The position numbers and the translations under genes are program-made. This document shows positions 25,784 to 34,021 of a DNA stretch of 64,000 bases, piece after piece. The DNA comes from Acidobacteriota bacterium. GTDB lineage: Bacteria > Acidobacteriota > Terriglobia > Bryobacterales > Bryobacteraceae. The notes under the pieces were generated by a model, which ran no database searches, was not told the DNA's origin, and saw only the letters and a program-made list of their open reading frames with translations. The stretch is from the NCBI GenBank assembly GCA_018268935.1, contig JAFDVS010000005.1, positions 1 to 64,000 of the forward strand, read 5' to 3'. Within the stretch, counting starts at the first letter, position 1. Each line of letters starts with the position of its first letter.

Positions 25784-26389
25784 ATGAGGTTTCTCCCGCG
25801 AGAGGAAAAATTTTACCACTATTTTTTGGGCCAGGTACGCTTGATCAGCGAGGCGAGTTCGCTGCTGGTGGAAGGCGTACGCGATGGCATGGAAGAAGCG
25901 GCCCGCAAGATCTCCGATCTGGAGAAGGCCGGCGATGAACTGATCCACGAGATCTTTCAGAAGCTGGGACAGACGTTCATCACGCCGCTCGATCCGGAAG
26001 ACATCCATTCTCTGGCGTCCCACCTGGATGATGTGCTGGACGGTATTGAAGAGGTAGCCCACAAGCTGGTGGCCTACAAAATCAAGCCCGCTCCCATGGC
26101 GGTCCACCAGATTTGCGAGATCATACTCTCCTGCTCGAAGTCTTTCGAGCTCGCTTTCGAAGCACTGAGCCGCGATAAAGAGATGCTGGATCATTGCATC
26201 GAGATCAACCGTTTGGAAGATCACGCGGACCAGGTGACGCGCACAGCGGTGGCGGAACTCTTCGAAAACGAGAAGGATCCCATCCGGCTGATCAAGCTGA
26301 AGGAGATCTACGAATTGCTCGAAATCACCACCGACTACTGTGAAGACGTCGCCGACGCGCTGCAGAATGTGGTCGTGAAGAACAGCTAG
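25784..26389 (+). CDS. DUF47/PhoU-like phosphate transport regulator
   Basis: 201 residues, all helical, with the opening LPREEKFYHYFLGQ and the repeated acidic E/DxxxD metal-type motifs (ISDLEKAGDELIHEI; INRLEDHADQVT) typical of DUF47. These proteins pair with PiT-type transporters and are thought to regulate them, in analogy to PhoU. The PiT gene follows after 19 bases. An 88-base gap before it separates it from ttcA. Confidence 0.92.
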   Translation: MRFLPREEKFYHYFLGQVRLISEASSLLVEGVRDGMEEAARKISDLEKAGDELIHEIFQKLGQTFITPLDPEDIHSLASHLDDVLDGIEEVAHKLVAYKIKPAPMAVHQICEIILSCSKSFELAFEALSRDKEMLDHCIEINRLEDHADQVTRTAVAELFENEKDPIRLIKLKEIYELLEITTDYCEDVADALQNVVVKNS

Positions 26390-26408
26390 CGACAAGCGAA
26401 AGAACAGC

Positions 26409-27407
26409 ATGGATCCGTTAGTCCTCGTCATCCTGATCGTTGTAGTAGCACTGGCCTTCGATTTCATCAACGGCTTTCATGACGCAGCGAATTCAGTGGC
26501 GACCATTGTTGCAACACGCGTGTTGAGCCCCTTTCACGCTGTATTGTGGGCGGCGTTCTGGAACTTCATTGCCTTCATCGGGACCGGCACTGGCGTGGCC
26601 AGCACCGTAGGCAAAGGTCTCGTGGATTTATCCATGGTGACGCCCTACGTGATTCTCGCCGGTCTGTTGGGGGCCATCATTTGGGATTTGGCGACGTGGT
26701 GGTGGGGACTTCCCACCAGCTCTTCGCATGCGCTCTTCGGCGGATACGCGGGTGCGGCCATCGCGGCCTCCGGGTTCAAGGCAATCATCGTCGCGGGGTG
26801 GATTCGCATTCTCACCTTCATCGTGGTTGCTCCGGTGCTCGGCATGCTGCTTGCCTACACGTTGATGATTCTGGTGCACTGGCTGTTCCGCGAATCGACG
26901 CCGAAGCAGATGGACAAATACTTCCGCCGGCTGCAGTTGCTTTCGGCGGCGATCTTCAGTTATTCGCATGGCAGCAATGACGCGCAGAAGACCGCTGGTG
27001 TGATTACCGGCGTGCTGGTCACAGCCGGGTATTTGAAGACTTTCGAAGTGCCGACGTGGGTGATTGTGTGCGCGTATAGCGCAATCGGTTTAGGGACGAT
27101 GAGCGGCGGTTGGCGCATTGTGCGCACGATGGGTGCGAAGTTGACGCGCCTCAAGCCGCGCGGCGGATTCTGCGCCGAGACCGCGGCCGCATCCTCCATT
27201 CTGTTTTCCACGTTTCTTCACATGCCGGTCTCTACCACGCATGTGACGGCTGGCGCGATCGCCGGTGTTGGTTCCATCCAGCGCATCAAGGCCGTTCGCT
27301 GGCGCATCGCCACCAGCATTGTGTGGGCGTGGGTATTCACCATTCCTGCTTCCGCTGCCGCCGGGTGGATCTGCCACCACATCCTTTCCCTGTTCGTGGG
27401 CAAATAG
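26409..27407 (+). CDS. pit: inorganic phosphate transporter, PiT family
   Basis: 332 residues with about nine membrane segments. The two inverted PiT signatures are present: DFINGFHDAANSVATIVATR near the N-terminus and SYSHGSNDAQKTAGVI in the second half. It should take up metal-phosphate with protons or sodium. Operon with the DUF47 gene upstream. Confidence 0.95.
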   Translation: MDPLVLVILIVVVALAFDFINGFHDAANSVATIVATRVLSPFHAVLWAAFWNFIAFIGTGTGVASTVGKGLVDLSMVTPYVILAGLLGAIIWDLATWWWGLPTSSSHALFGGYAGAAIAASGFKAIIVAGWIRILTFIVVAPVLGMLLAYTLMILVHWLFRESTPKQMDKYFRRLQLLSAAIFSYSHGSNDAQKTAGVITGVLVTAGYLKTFEVPTWVIVCAYSAIGLGTMSGGWRIVRTMGAKLTRLKPRGGFCAETAAASSILFSTFLHMPVSTTHVTAGAIAGVGSIQRIKAVRWRIATSIVWAWVFTIPASAAAGWICHHILSLFVGK

Positions 27408-27417
27408 TCCCTCCCTT

Positions 27418-27440
27418 GCGTTATCCTGAGTTCCTAACGC
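27418..27440 (+). promoter_or_regulatory. inverted repeat immediately before the permease start
   Basis: GCGTTA (27418-27423) and TAACGC (27435-27440) are perfect inverted 6-base arms 11 bases apart, ending 3 bases before the ATG at 27444, where a ribosome binding site is otherwise missing. It could be a regulator site, an mRNA hairpin, or a weak terminator of the phosphate genes. Confidence 0.3.
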
Positions 27441-27443
27441 TTC

Positions 27444-28889
27444 ATGGATACGAACTCCGGCGCCGTCCGGCGCGATCAGGATGACCTGAGCAAATTCGGG
27501 TACGCGCAGGAATTGTTTCGCAGCATGGGCGGGTTTTCGAACTTCGCCATCAGTTTCTCCATCATCTCCATCCTCACCGGGGCAGTGACTCTCTATGGTT
27601 ACGGACTGGAAATGGGCGGACCGTTGGAGATGACGCTCGGTTGGCCTGTGGCCACTGTGTTCACGCTGATCATGGCCGCCAGCATGGGAGAGCTTTGTTC
27701 CGCCTATCCCACCAGCGGCGCCATGTATCATTGGGCGGTCGCACTGGGCGGCCCGGTGTGGGGATGGTTCACCGCATGGCTGAACATCTTCGGTCTCATC
27801 GCCGCGGTGGCGGGTATCAACTACAGCTGCGCCCAGTTCATTCTGCCCTTTCTCAATCTGCCGCAAACGCAAACGAACCTCTTCTGCATGCTCGCGTTCA
27901 TTCTGGTGACGCAGGCGCTGCTCAATCAGTACAGCGTGAAACTGGTGGCGTGGCTCAATGACGGAAGCGTTGCCGTGCACATTGCGGGGGTGCTGCTGCT
28001 GGTGGGTGCGATTGTCTTTTTCGCTCCGCTACAGCCGGCGAGTTTCCTTACCCAGGCGGTGAACAGCAACGGCCGGTCGCCATACTGGTGGGCTTTTTTG
28101 CTGGGGTTGCTGCAGGCGCAATGGACGTTCACCGGGTTTGATGCATCGGCTCATATGGCGGAAGAGACACAGGATCCACGGCGGCGCGCGCCATGGGGGA
28201 TTGTGCTGAGCGTCGGCGTCAGTGGAGTGGTGGGTTATCTCATGCTGCTGGCTCTTACCATGGCCATTCCGAGTGTGAGCGCTGTGCTGTCGATGAAAGA
28301 CAGCGCGGGCAACGCTGTGCCGACGGCCATCGCTGTCCTGCAGACGGCGCTGGGCGGGCGCGCAGGCAACGCCATGGCGGCGACGGCATCGATGGCGATG
28401 TGGTTCTGCGGGCTTTCCGCCATTACGTCCGCTTCACGCACGCTCTTTGCTCTGGCCCGGGACAATGGCACCCCGATGTCCTCGTACATAGCCAGTGTGA
28501 ATGCGAAGCACGGAACTCCGGGTCCGGCCATCTGGGCGATCACCATAACGGCCATGGCGGGAATGGCCTGGAGCGGCGCCATCCCGATTGTCACTTCGTT
28601 CAGCACCGTGGCTCTCTACGTCGCGTATCTCATCCCCATTGTGCTCGGCGTGGGGAAGCAGGAATGGCGCAAGGAAGCGGTTTGGAACCTGGGAAAATAC
28701 TCCAGTGTCGTTCACGCCGTGGCGATTGGCTACACTGTGTTGGTTTGCATCGTTCTGGTAATGCCGCCCAATCAACTCGCAGGGCAGACGCTGGCCGGCA
28801 TTCTGTTGCTGTTGGTGCTTCTTTACCTGACACAGGCAAGACATAAATATAAAGGCCCGGAATGGGCACTGAAGGGAATCGGACGGTGA
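27444..28889 (+). CDS. APC-type amino acid/amine permease
   Basis: 481 residues with about 12 membrane segments. The first helices (LFRSMGGFSNFAISFSIISILTGAVTLYGYGL) and the later FTGFDASAHMAEET match the GABA/choline-type amino acid permease subgroup (BAT1/UGA4-like). It probably imports an amino acid or amine. Its last 28 bases overlap the glutamine-synthetase-like gene, which points to co-use of the imported compound. Confidence 0.9.
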   Translation: MDTNSGAVRRDQDDLSKFGYAQELFRSMGGFSNFAISFSIISILTGAVTLYGYGLEMGGPLEMTLGWPVATVFTLIMAASMGELCSAYPTSGAMYHWAVALGGPVWGWFTAWLNIFGLIAAVAGINYSCAQFILPFLNLPQTQTNLFCMLAFILVTQALLNQYSVKLVAWLNDGSVAVHIAGVLLLVGAIVFFAPLQPASFLTQAVNSNGRSPYWWAFLLGLLQAQWTFTGFDASAHMAEETQDPRRRAPWGIVLSVGVSGVVGYLMLLALTMAIPSVSAVLSMKDSAGNAVPTAIAVLQTALGGRAGNAMAATASMAMWFCGLSAITSASRTLFALARDNGTPMSSYIASVNAKHGTPGPAIWAITITAMAGMAWSGAIPIVTSFSTVALYVAYLIPIVLGVGKQEWRKEAVWNLGKYSSVVHAVAIGYTVLVCIVLVMPPNQLAGQTLAGILLLLVLLYLTQARHKYKGPEWALKGIGR

Positions 28890-30238
28890 CGCTCGGACAG
28901 GTTCTGGAACAACTGGAAGTAAACAAAATCACGCGCATCAAACTGGGCGTATTCGACGCCGATGGAGTGTTGCGCGGGAAGTATATCAGCATGGAGAAGT
29001 TCCGCAGCGCCGCCGAAGGAGGCCTCGGATTCTGCGATGTGATTTTCGGCTGGGATCTGCATGACGTTCTCTACGACAACGTGAATGTCAGCGTGACCGG
29101 TTGGCATACCGGCTATCCCGATTGCCATGCGCGCATCGATCTCACCACCTTCCGATTGATTCCCTGGGAGCCGGGGACGGCGTTCTTCCTCATGGATCTC
29201 TATGATTCGCACGGAACGCCGTATCAGATTGCGCCGCGGCAGGTGTTGCAGCGCGTGGTGCAGTACGCCGAATCGAAATCCATCCGGCCGTTTTTCGCCG
29301 CGGAATACGAATTCTGGATGTTTCAGGAATCCTCCGCCAGCCTGCGTGAGAAGGGCTACCGCAACCTGAAGCCGCTCACTCCAGGCATGTTTGGATATAG
29401 CGTGCTGCGGGCATCGCAGAATGCGCCGCTGGTGCTCGATCTGATCGATCTGCTGGGGGCATTCAACGTTGGGCTGGAAGGCTTCCACACGGAGACGGGC
29501 CCGGGCGTGTATGAAGCTGCCATCTTCGTGGATCAAGCCGTGCCGGCCGCCGACAAGGCTGCGTTGTTCAAGACGGCGGTGAAGGAGATTGCGTCGCGGC
29601 ACAATGTGATTCCGACCTTCATGGCCAAGTGGAACTCCGATCTGCCCGGATCGAGTGGCCATTTGCATCAGAGCTTGTGGCGGCACTGGCCCGCTGAGAA
29701 TCTCTTTCACGACGACAAGCAAGGCATGTCGGTCATCATGAAGCACTATATTGCGGGCTTGCTGCACAACATGCAGGAGTTTCAAGTGATGTACTGTCCC
29801 ACGGTGAATTCGTACAAGCGCACCGTTGCCGGCACCTGGGCTCCGGTGAACGCCACTTGGGGCATCGATAGCCGAACTTGCGCCATTCGCGCCATTCCGG
29901 GCAGTGCGAAATCCACACGGGTGGAAACACGGCTCACCGGGGCGGATATCAATCCTTACCTGGCGATGGCCGCGTCACTGGCGGCTGGACTCGATGGCAT
30001 CGAACGCCAACTGGAGTTGCCCGAAGCCACAGCCAACGCCTATGCGGCGAAAGATGCGCCGCCGCTGGCTCGTAACCTGCGAGAAGCCACGGATCGTTTT
30101 CATGCGAGCGAAACAGCGCGCCGCTGGTTCGGCGACGCATTTGTCGAGCACTTCGCCGCAACGCGAGAATGGGAGATGCGGCAGGCCGAAAAAGCCGTGA
30201 CCGATTGGGAGTTGGCCCGATACCTGGAAATCATATGA
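28862..30238 (+). CDS. glutamine-synthetase-like ligase (possible gamma-glutamylamine synthetase)
   Basis: 458 residues. The catalytic-domain motifs of the glutamine synthetase family are all visible: AAEYEFWMF (metal Glu), HTETGPGVYE, the ATP/substrate segment AKWNSDLPGSSGHLHQS, the NSYKR strand and VETRLTGADINPYLAMAASLAAGLDGI. The short N-terminal beta-grasp domain and ETGPGVYE rather than ExxPGQ-type sequence mark a divergent branch, near the PuuA/GlnA-type enzymes that glutamylate amines. Overlapped by the permease gene upstream and by the dehydrogenase gene downstream (ATGA), so it is in a tight operon. True substrate unknown. Confidence 0.87.
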   Translation: MGTEGNRTVTLGQVLEQLEVNKITRIKLGVFDADGVLRGKYISMEKFRSAAEGGLGFCDVIFGWDLHDVLYDNVNVSVTGWHTGYPDCHARIDLTTFRLIPWEPGTAFFLMDLYDSHGTPYQIAPRQVLQRVVQYAESKSIRPFFAAEYEFWMFQESSASLREKGYRNLKPLTPGMFGYSVLRASQNAPLVLDLIDLLGAFNVGLEGFHTETGPGVYEAAIFVDQAVPAADKAALFKTAVKEIASRHNVIPTFMAKWNSDLPGSSGHLHQSLWRHWPAENLFHDDKQGMSVIMKHYIAGLLHNMQEFQVMYCPTVNSYKRTVAGTWAPVNATWGIDSRTCAIRAIPGSAKSTRVETRLTGADINPYLAMAASLAAGLDGIERQLELPEATANAYAAKDAPPLARNLREATDRFHASETARRWFGDAFVEHFAATREWEMRQAEKAVTDWELARYLEII

Positions 30239-31347
30239 TCTCGAATTTTTCTTTCCCCACTAAGATTCTGTTCGGAGCGGGAGCCATCGAAAAGCTCCCC
30301 GACGAAATGGCCCAGCGCGGCATGAAGAAGCCGCTGCTGGTGCTGGATGAAGGTCTGTCTAAAACAGCGGTCTTCACGCGCGTGAAGAATTTGCTGCCGA
30401 ACTGCGTGGTGTTTACCGGCGTGGAACCGAACCCGACAGAGAAGAACGTACTGGATGGCGCGGAGCTTTATGTCACCGAAGGTTGCGATAGCGTAGTCGG
30501 ACTCGGCGGTGGCTCGCCGCTGGACGCGGCCAAGGCGATCCGCCTCAAAGTGACGCATCCGCTGCCGCTGGCCGACTACGATGACCTCATCGACGGATGG
30601 AAGAAGATCAGCTCCGACGTTCCGCCGTATATTGCAATCGCCACAACCGCGGGTACTGGAAGTGAAGTCGGGCGTTCCGCCGTTATCACTATTGAGAAAA
30701 CCAACCGCAAGACTGTGATCTTCAGCCCGTACCTGATTCCGTCGCTGGCGCTGGCGGATCCGGAACTCACCATCGATCTGCCGCCGCACATCACCGCCGG
30801 CACAGGAATGGACGCCTACACGCACAATGTGGAAGCGTACATCGCGAAGGGCTTTCATCCCATCTGTGATGCGATCGCACTCGAAGGCACGCGTCTTGCC
30901 AGCGACCATCTGCCGCGAGTCATAGCGAATCCGAAGGATGTGGAATCGCGCGGCTACATGCTGCTGTCGTCGATGATGGGCGCGATGGCATTTCAGAAAG
31001 GCCTCGGCGCCGCGCACTCGCTGGCCCATCCGCTCTCCACAGAGTTCGGAATGCATCACGGCACCGCCAACGCCGTCGTGTTGCCGTGGGTGCTGGAGTT
31101 CAACCTGGAAGCCAGCCGTGAACGCCAGGACGCGCTGGCACGGCAGTGCCGCGTGAACGACCTCATTGCGCGCACGCGTGAACTGAACGAACTCAGCGGC
31201 ATCAAACCGCGGCTTCGCGATTACGGCATTCTCGAAGGCTCGCTCGACAAGTTGTCGCAGAAGGCAATTGAGGATGGCTGCCACCTCTCCAATCCCAGGC
31301 CCTGCACCGTGGACGATCTGCTACGGTTGTACCGGCAGGCCTGGTAG
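30235..31347 (+). CDS. iron-containing alcohol dehydrogenase (group III)
   Basis: 370 residues from the ATG at 30235, which overlaps the upstream stop as ATGA. NAD-binding GGGSPLDAAKAIRL and TTAGTGSEVG are followed by the metal-site residues in GMDAYTHNVEAY, HSLAHPLS and MHHGTANA. It oxidises an alcohol or reduces an aldehyde. Coupling to the glutamine-synthetase-like gene suggests it handles an alcohol or aldehyde arising from the same substrate. Confidence 0.92.
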   Translation: MISNFSFPTKILFGAGAIEKLPDEMAQRGMKKPLLVLDEGLSKTAVFTRVKNLLPNCVVFTGVEPNPTEKNVLDGAELYVTEGCDSVVGLGGGSPLDAAKAIRLKVTHPLPLADYDDLIDGWKKISSDVPPYIAIATTAGTGSEVGRSAVITIEKTNRKTVIFSPYLIPSLALADPELTIDLPPHITAGTGMDAYTHNVEAYIAKGFHPICDAIALEGTRLASDHLPRVIANPKDVESRGYMLLSSMMGAMAFQKGLGAAHSLAHPLSTEFGMHHGTANAVVLPWVLEFNLEASRERQDALARQCRVNDLIARTRELNELSGIKPRLRDYGILEGSLDKLSQKAIEDGCHLSNPRPCTVDDLLRLYRQAW

Positions 31348-31350
31348 GCG

Positions 31351-32238
31351 TTGAGGGACCATCCGCTATTTACGGCCTATCTGGCGTTTGCCTCGGTGTG
31401 CTTCTTCTGGGGCACTACGTATCTGGGGATTCGAATCGCTCTCGAGTCCCTTCCCCCGCTGCTGCTCGTTTCGGTGCGATTCCTGCTCTCCGGCGGGATT
31501 CTGATTCTCGCTTTGCGCATTGCGGGGATCGCACTGCCCAAGGGCAAAGATCTCTACTGGACTTCGCTGTTCGGTCTGCTGGTGCTGGGCGTCGGGAACA
31601 GCATGCTCACTTTTTCCGAGCAGTTGATTCCGAGTAGCCTTGCTTCGCTGTTCATTGCCATGTCGCCGATTTGGATGGTGGGCATCGAAGCCGCATTCCC
31701 CGGCGGTGAGAAGCTGACCAAAGGCACAGCGGCAGGAATGGCCATGGGTATCCTCGGTGCGGGATTGCTGGTCGGCCCCGATGTCTTCTCGCAAGGTTTT
31801 TCCGGCAACGTCGTGCGTGGCTTCCTGTTGCTGCAGGTGGGCAGCATTTCCTGGGGGCTCGGCTCGATTCTGCAAAAGCGCCACAAGACAGAAATGCATC
31901 CGGTGGCCAGCGCCGCGGTACAGCAATTCGCCGCGGGGCTTGCCTTTCTTCCGGCGGCTTTGCTGGAGCGCAGCCCTGCCACTTGGGACGCGAAGGGCAT
32001 TGGCGCGTTGCTCTATCTCACCGTGTTCGGCTCCATCGTGGGCTACACCAGTTATGTGATTGCACTGGGCCGGCTTCCTATCTCCATCGTTTCGCTCTAC
32101 ACCTACATCAATCCAGTGGTGGCCGCCGCGCTTGGCTTTCTGTTCTACCGGGAACCGTTCGGACGCCGCGAAGTGATTGCCATGATCATCATCTTTCTGG
32201 GCGTTGCGGTTGTGAAGCGCTACGGCCAGCGCCGTTGA
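31351..32238 (+). CDS. EamA/DMT superfamily transporter
   Basis: 295 residues with ten membrane segments in two EamA repeats (about 8-140 and 150-290). The TTG start at 31351 lies 3 bases after the dehydrogenase stop. The motif FFWGTTYLGIRIALESLPP is typical of the DMT drug/metabolite exporters. Export substrate unknown; by position it may release a product of the preceding pathway. Confidence 0.88.
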   Translation: MRDHPLFTAYLAFASVCFFWGTTYLGIRIALESLPPLLLVSVRFLLSGGILILALRIAGIALPKGKDLYWTSLFGLLVLGVGNSMLTFSEQLIPSSLASLFIAMSPIWMVGIEAAFPGGEKLTKGTAAGMAMGILGAGLLVGPDVFSQGFSGNVVRGFLLLQVGSISWGLGSILQKRHKTEMHPVASAAVQQFAAGLAFLPAALLERSPATWDAKGIGALLYLTVFGSIVGYTSYVIALGRLPISIVSLYTYINPVVAAALGFLFYREPFGRREVIAMIIIFLGVAVVKRYGQRR

Positions 32239-32254
32239 CGTATCATGAGGAGTT

Positions 32255-32893
32255 ATGCGCATTCTTGCATTGCTTCTCCTCCTGTCCTCCGCTGTCTTCG
32301 CGCAGGGCAATCGCGCCAATCGCCCCAAGTTGCCGGGTGAAGATTGGATTCAGTTGTTCAACGGCAAAGACCTCACCGGTTGGGTTGAGGTGGGCAAAGA
32401 GAAATGGGTTGTCGAGCAGGGAGCCATCCATGGATTGGCCATTTCCAAGGAATACGGCTACCTCAAGACCGAGAAGAACTACAAGGATTTCCAATTGGCG
32501 ATCCGCTTCAAGTGCGAAGGCGACGGCAATAGCGGCGTGTTCTTTCACGTCGATTTCAAGCCCGGCACACCCAATGTCTCCCAGGGTCTGCAGTTCGAGA
32601 TCGACTGCAAGATCATGCAGCACACCGGTGGAATCTACGGCGATGGGCGCCAGTGGATCGTGTGGCCCGCTCCGGAGAACGAACTGGTGGTGCGCCACAA
32701 TGAGTGGAACGAATATCTGCTGAAGGTGGAAGGCAATCGTTACACCTCGCGGCTGAACGGTGTGCCGATGGTCGACTTCACTGACCCGCAACCGAAATCC
32801 TTCGATGGCGCCATCGCCCTGCAGTTGCACTCCGGCGGCGCGGGCAACATGTGGTTCAAGGACATTTGGATCCGCGACCTGACCAAGCGTTGA
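32255..32893 (+). CDS. secreted DUF1080 (3-keto-disaccharide hydrolase-like) protein
   Basis: 212 residues with a clear signal peptide (RILALLLLLSSAVFAQ) and a good ribosome binding site (GAGGAG). The opening IQLFNGKDLTGWVE and NYKDFQLAIRFKCEGDGNSGVFFH are the hallmarks of the DUF1080 concanavalin-like fold; relatives include 3-keto-glycoside hydrolases. It likely acts on a sugar outside the cytoplasm. The stop codon is shared with the TTG start of the next gene. Confidence 0.9.
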   Translation: MRILALLLLLSSAVFAQGNRANRPKLPGEDWIQLFNGKDLTGWVEVGKEKWVVEQGAIHGLAISKEYGYLKTEKNYKDFQLAIRFKCEGDGNSGVFFHVDFKPGTPNVSQGLQFEIDCKIMQHTGGIYGDGRQWIVWPAPENELVVRHNEWNEYLLKVEGNRYTSRLNGVPMVDFTDPQPKSFDGAIALQLHSGGAGNMWFKDIWIRDLTKR

Positions 32894-33786
32894 AGCCGCT
32901 CTTTTACTGCGATCACTACGCGATCCCGCTACCCGATGGGCATAAATTCCCGATGCGGAAGTATGCCATGGTGCGGGATCTGCTGTCTTTGGAGAACGAG
33001 TTCCGGTTTGTGGAAGCGCCGTTGGCTGATCCGCATGTGATCGAACTGGCGCATGATCCGGACTACGTGCGGCGTTTTCTGGATGGCACACTGGATCGCG
33101 CGGTGATCCGGCGCATCGGGTTCCCCTGGTCAGAAGGTTTAGTGAAGCGCACGCTTGCGAGTGTCGGTGGGTCACTGGCTGCGGCCGAGGAAGCGATGCA
33201 GACCGGTTGGGGCGGGAACCTTGCCGGTGGGACACATCATGCGTTTCGCGGCGAAGGATCGGGCTTTTGCGTATTCAATGATATTGCGGTGATGATTCAG
33301 CACCTGCGCGCGCAGGGCCGCATTCGCCGCGCCGCGGTGATTGACCTCGATGTGCACCAGGGCGATGGTACGGCTTTGATCTTCGCTGATGATCCGGATG
33401 TGCTGACACTCAGCATGCACGGGAAGAACAATTTTCCCTTTCGCAAGCAGACGAGTAAGCTCGATATTGATCTCCCCGATGGCACGGGTGACGAAGAGTA
33501 CTTGCGATTGCTTGCGGATGTGCTGCCGCGTGTGTTTTCATTCGCTCCGGATTTCGTGGTGTATCAGGCTGGGGTGGATGCGCTGGCAACGGATACGTTG
33601 GGGCGTTTGTCGTTGACGTTGGAAGGCATGGCGGCTCGCGATGAATTGGTTCTCACGCACTGCCGTGATTATGGGAGACCCTTCGTGATCACACTCGGTG
33701 GTGGATACTCCAATCCGTTGGAGAGCACCGCCCAGGCCCATGCCAACACCTACCGGGCAGCACTGCGCTTCTGCGGCGCTACTTGA
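32890..33786 (+). CDS. histone deacetylase-like / acetoin-utilisation-type deacetylase
   Basis: 298 residues from the TTG at 32890, overlapping the previous stop (TTGA). The zinc and charge-relay residues are present: GGTHHAF (His pair), FNDIAVMI, DLDVHQGDGTA (Asp-x-His), and DALATDTLGR (second metal Asp), with LGGGYS near the end. Bacterial members deacetylate small amines such as acetylpolyamines, or acetylated proteins. An upstream ATG at 32851 would overlap DUF1080 by 43 bases and is less likely. Its 3' end overlaps the kinase tail by 8 bases. Confidence 0.88.
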   Translation: MKPLFYCDHYAIPLPDGHKFPMRKYAMVRDLLSLENEFRFVEAPLADPHVIELAHDPDYVRRFLDGTLDRAVIRRIGFPWSEGLVKRTLASVGGSLAAAEEAMQTGWGGNLAGGTHHAFRGEGSGFCVFNDIAVMIQHLRAQGRIRRAAVIDLDVHQGDGTALIFADDPDVLTLSMHGKNNFPFRKQTSKLDIDLPDGTGDEEYLRLLADVLPRVFSFAPDFVVYQAGVDALATDTLGRLSLTLEGMAARDELVLTHCRDYGRPFVITLGGGYSNPLESTAQAHANTYRAALRFCGAT

Positions 33787-34021
33787 GTTTCTGCTTCACT
33801 TCCTCGATCCAGTTCTGAACCAGCCACAGCGATGAAGTCTGGCCCGAAGCGGGTACTTCCAGGTCATAGAATTTTCCATCGCTGCCAACGGTAAAAAAGT
33901 TCTGGCTTCGAGCAGGCATATCGAACAGTTGGCGGGCAATCCCCGGCTTGAATCCGCCGGCAGACTCCACCGGGACAGCCATCAGCTTACCCTGCGAACG
34001 GTAGTTACAACTCCCTCCCAT
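33779..34021 (-). pseudogene. out-of-frame 3' end of the kinase-propeller gene
   Basis: About 80 codons whose translation (GKLMAVPVESAGGFKPGIARQLFDMP, then a short end WIEEVKQKLK) is the typical last blade of Acidobacteriota kinase-propeller proteins, but in a different frame from the kinase. Near 34004-34009 the minus strand reads GAG TTG TAA CTA CCG; removing one A gives TAC TAC CGT TCG, joining NGREL directly to YYRSQGKL. The fragment is therefore a frameshifted gene end, by true mutation or sequence error, and not a separate gene. Confidence 0.8.
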
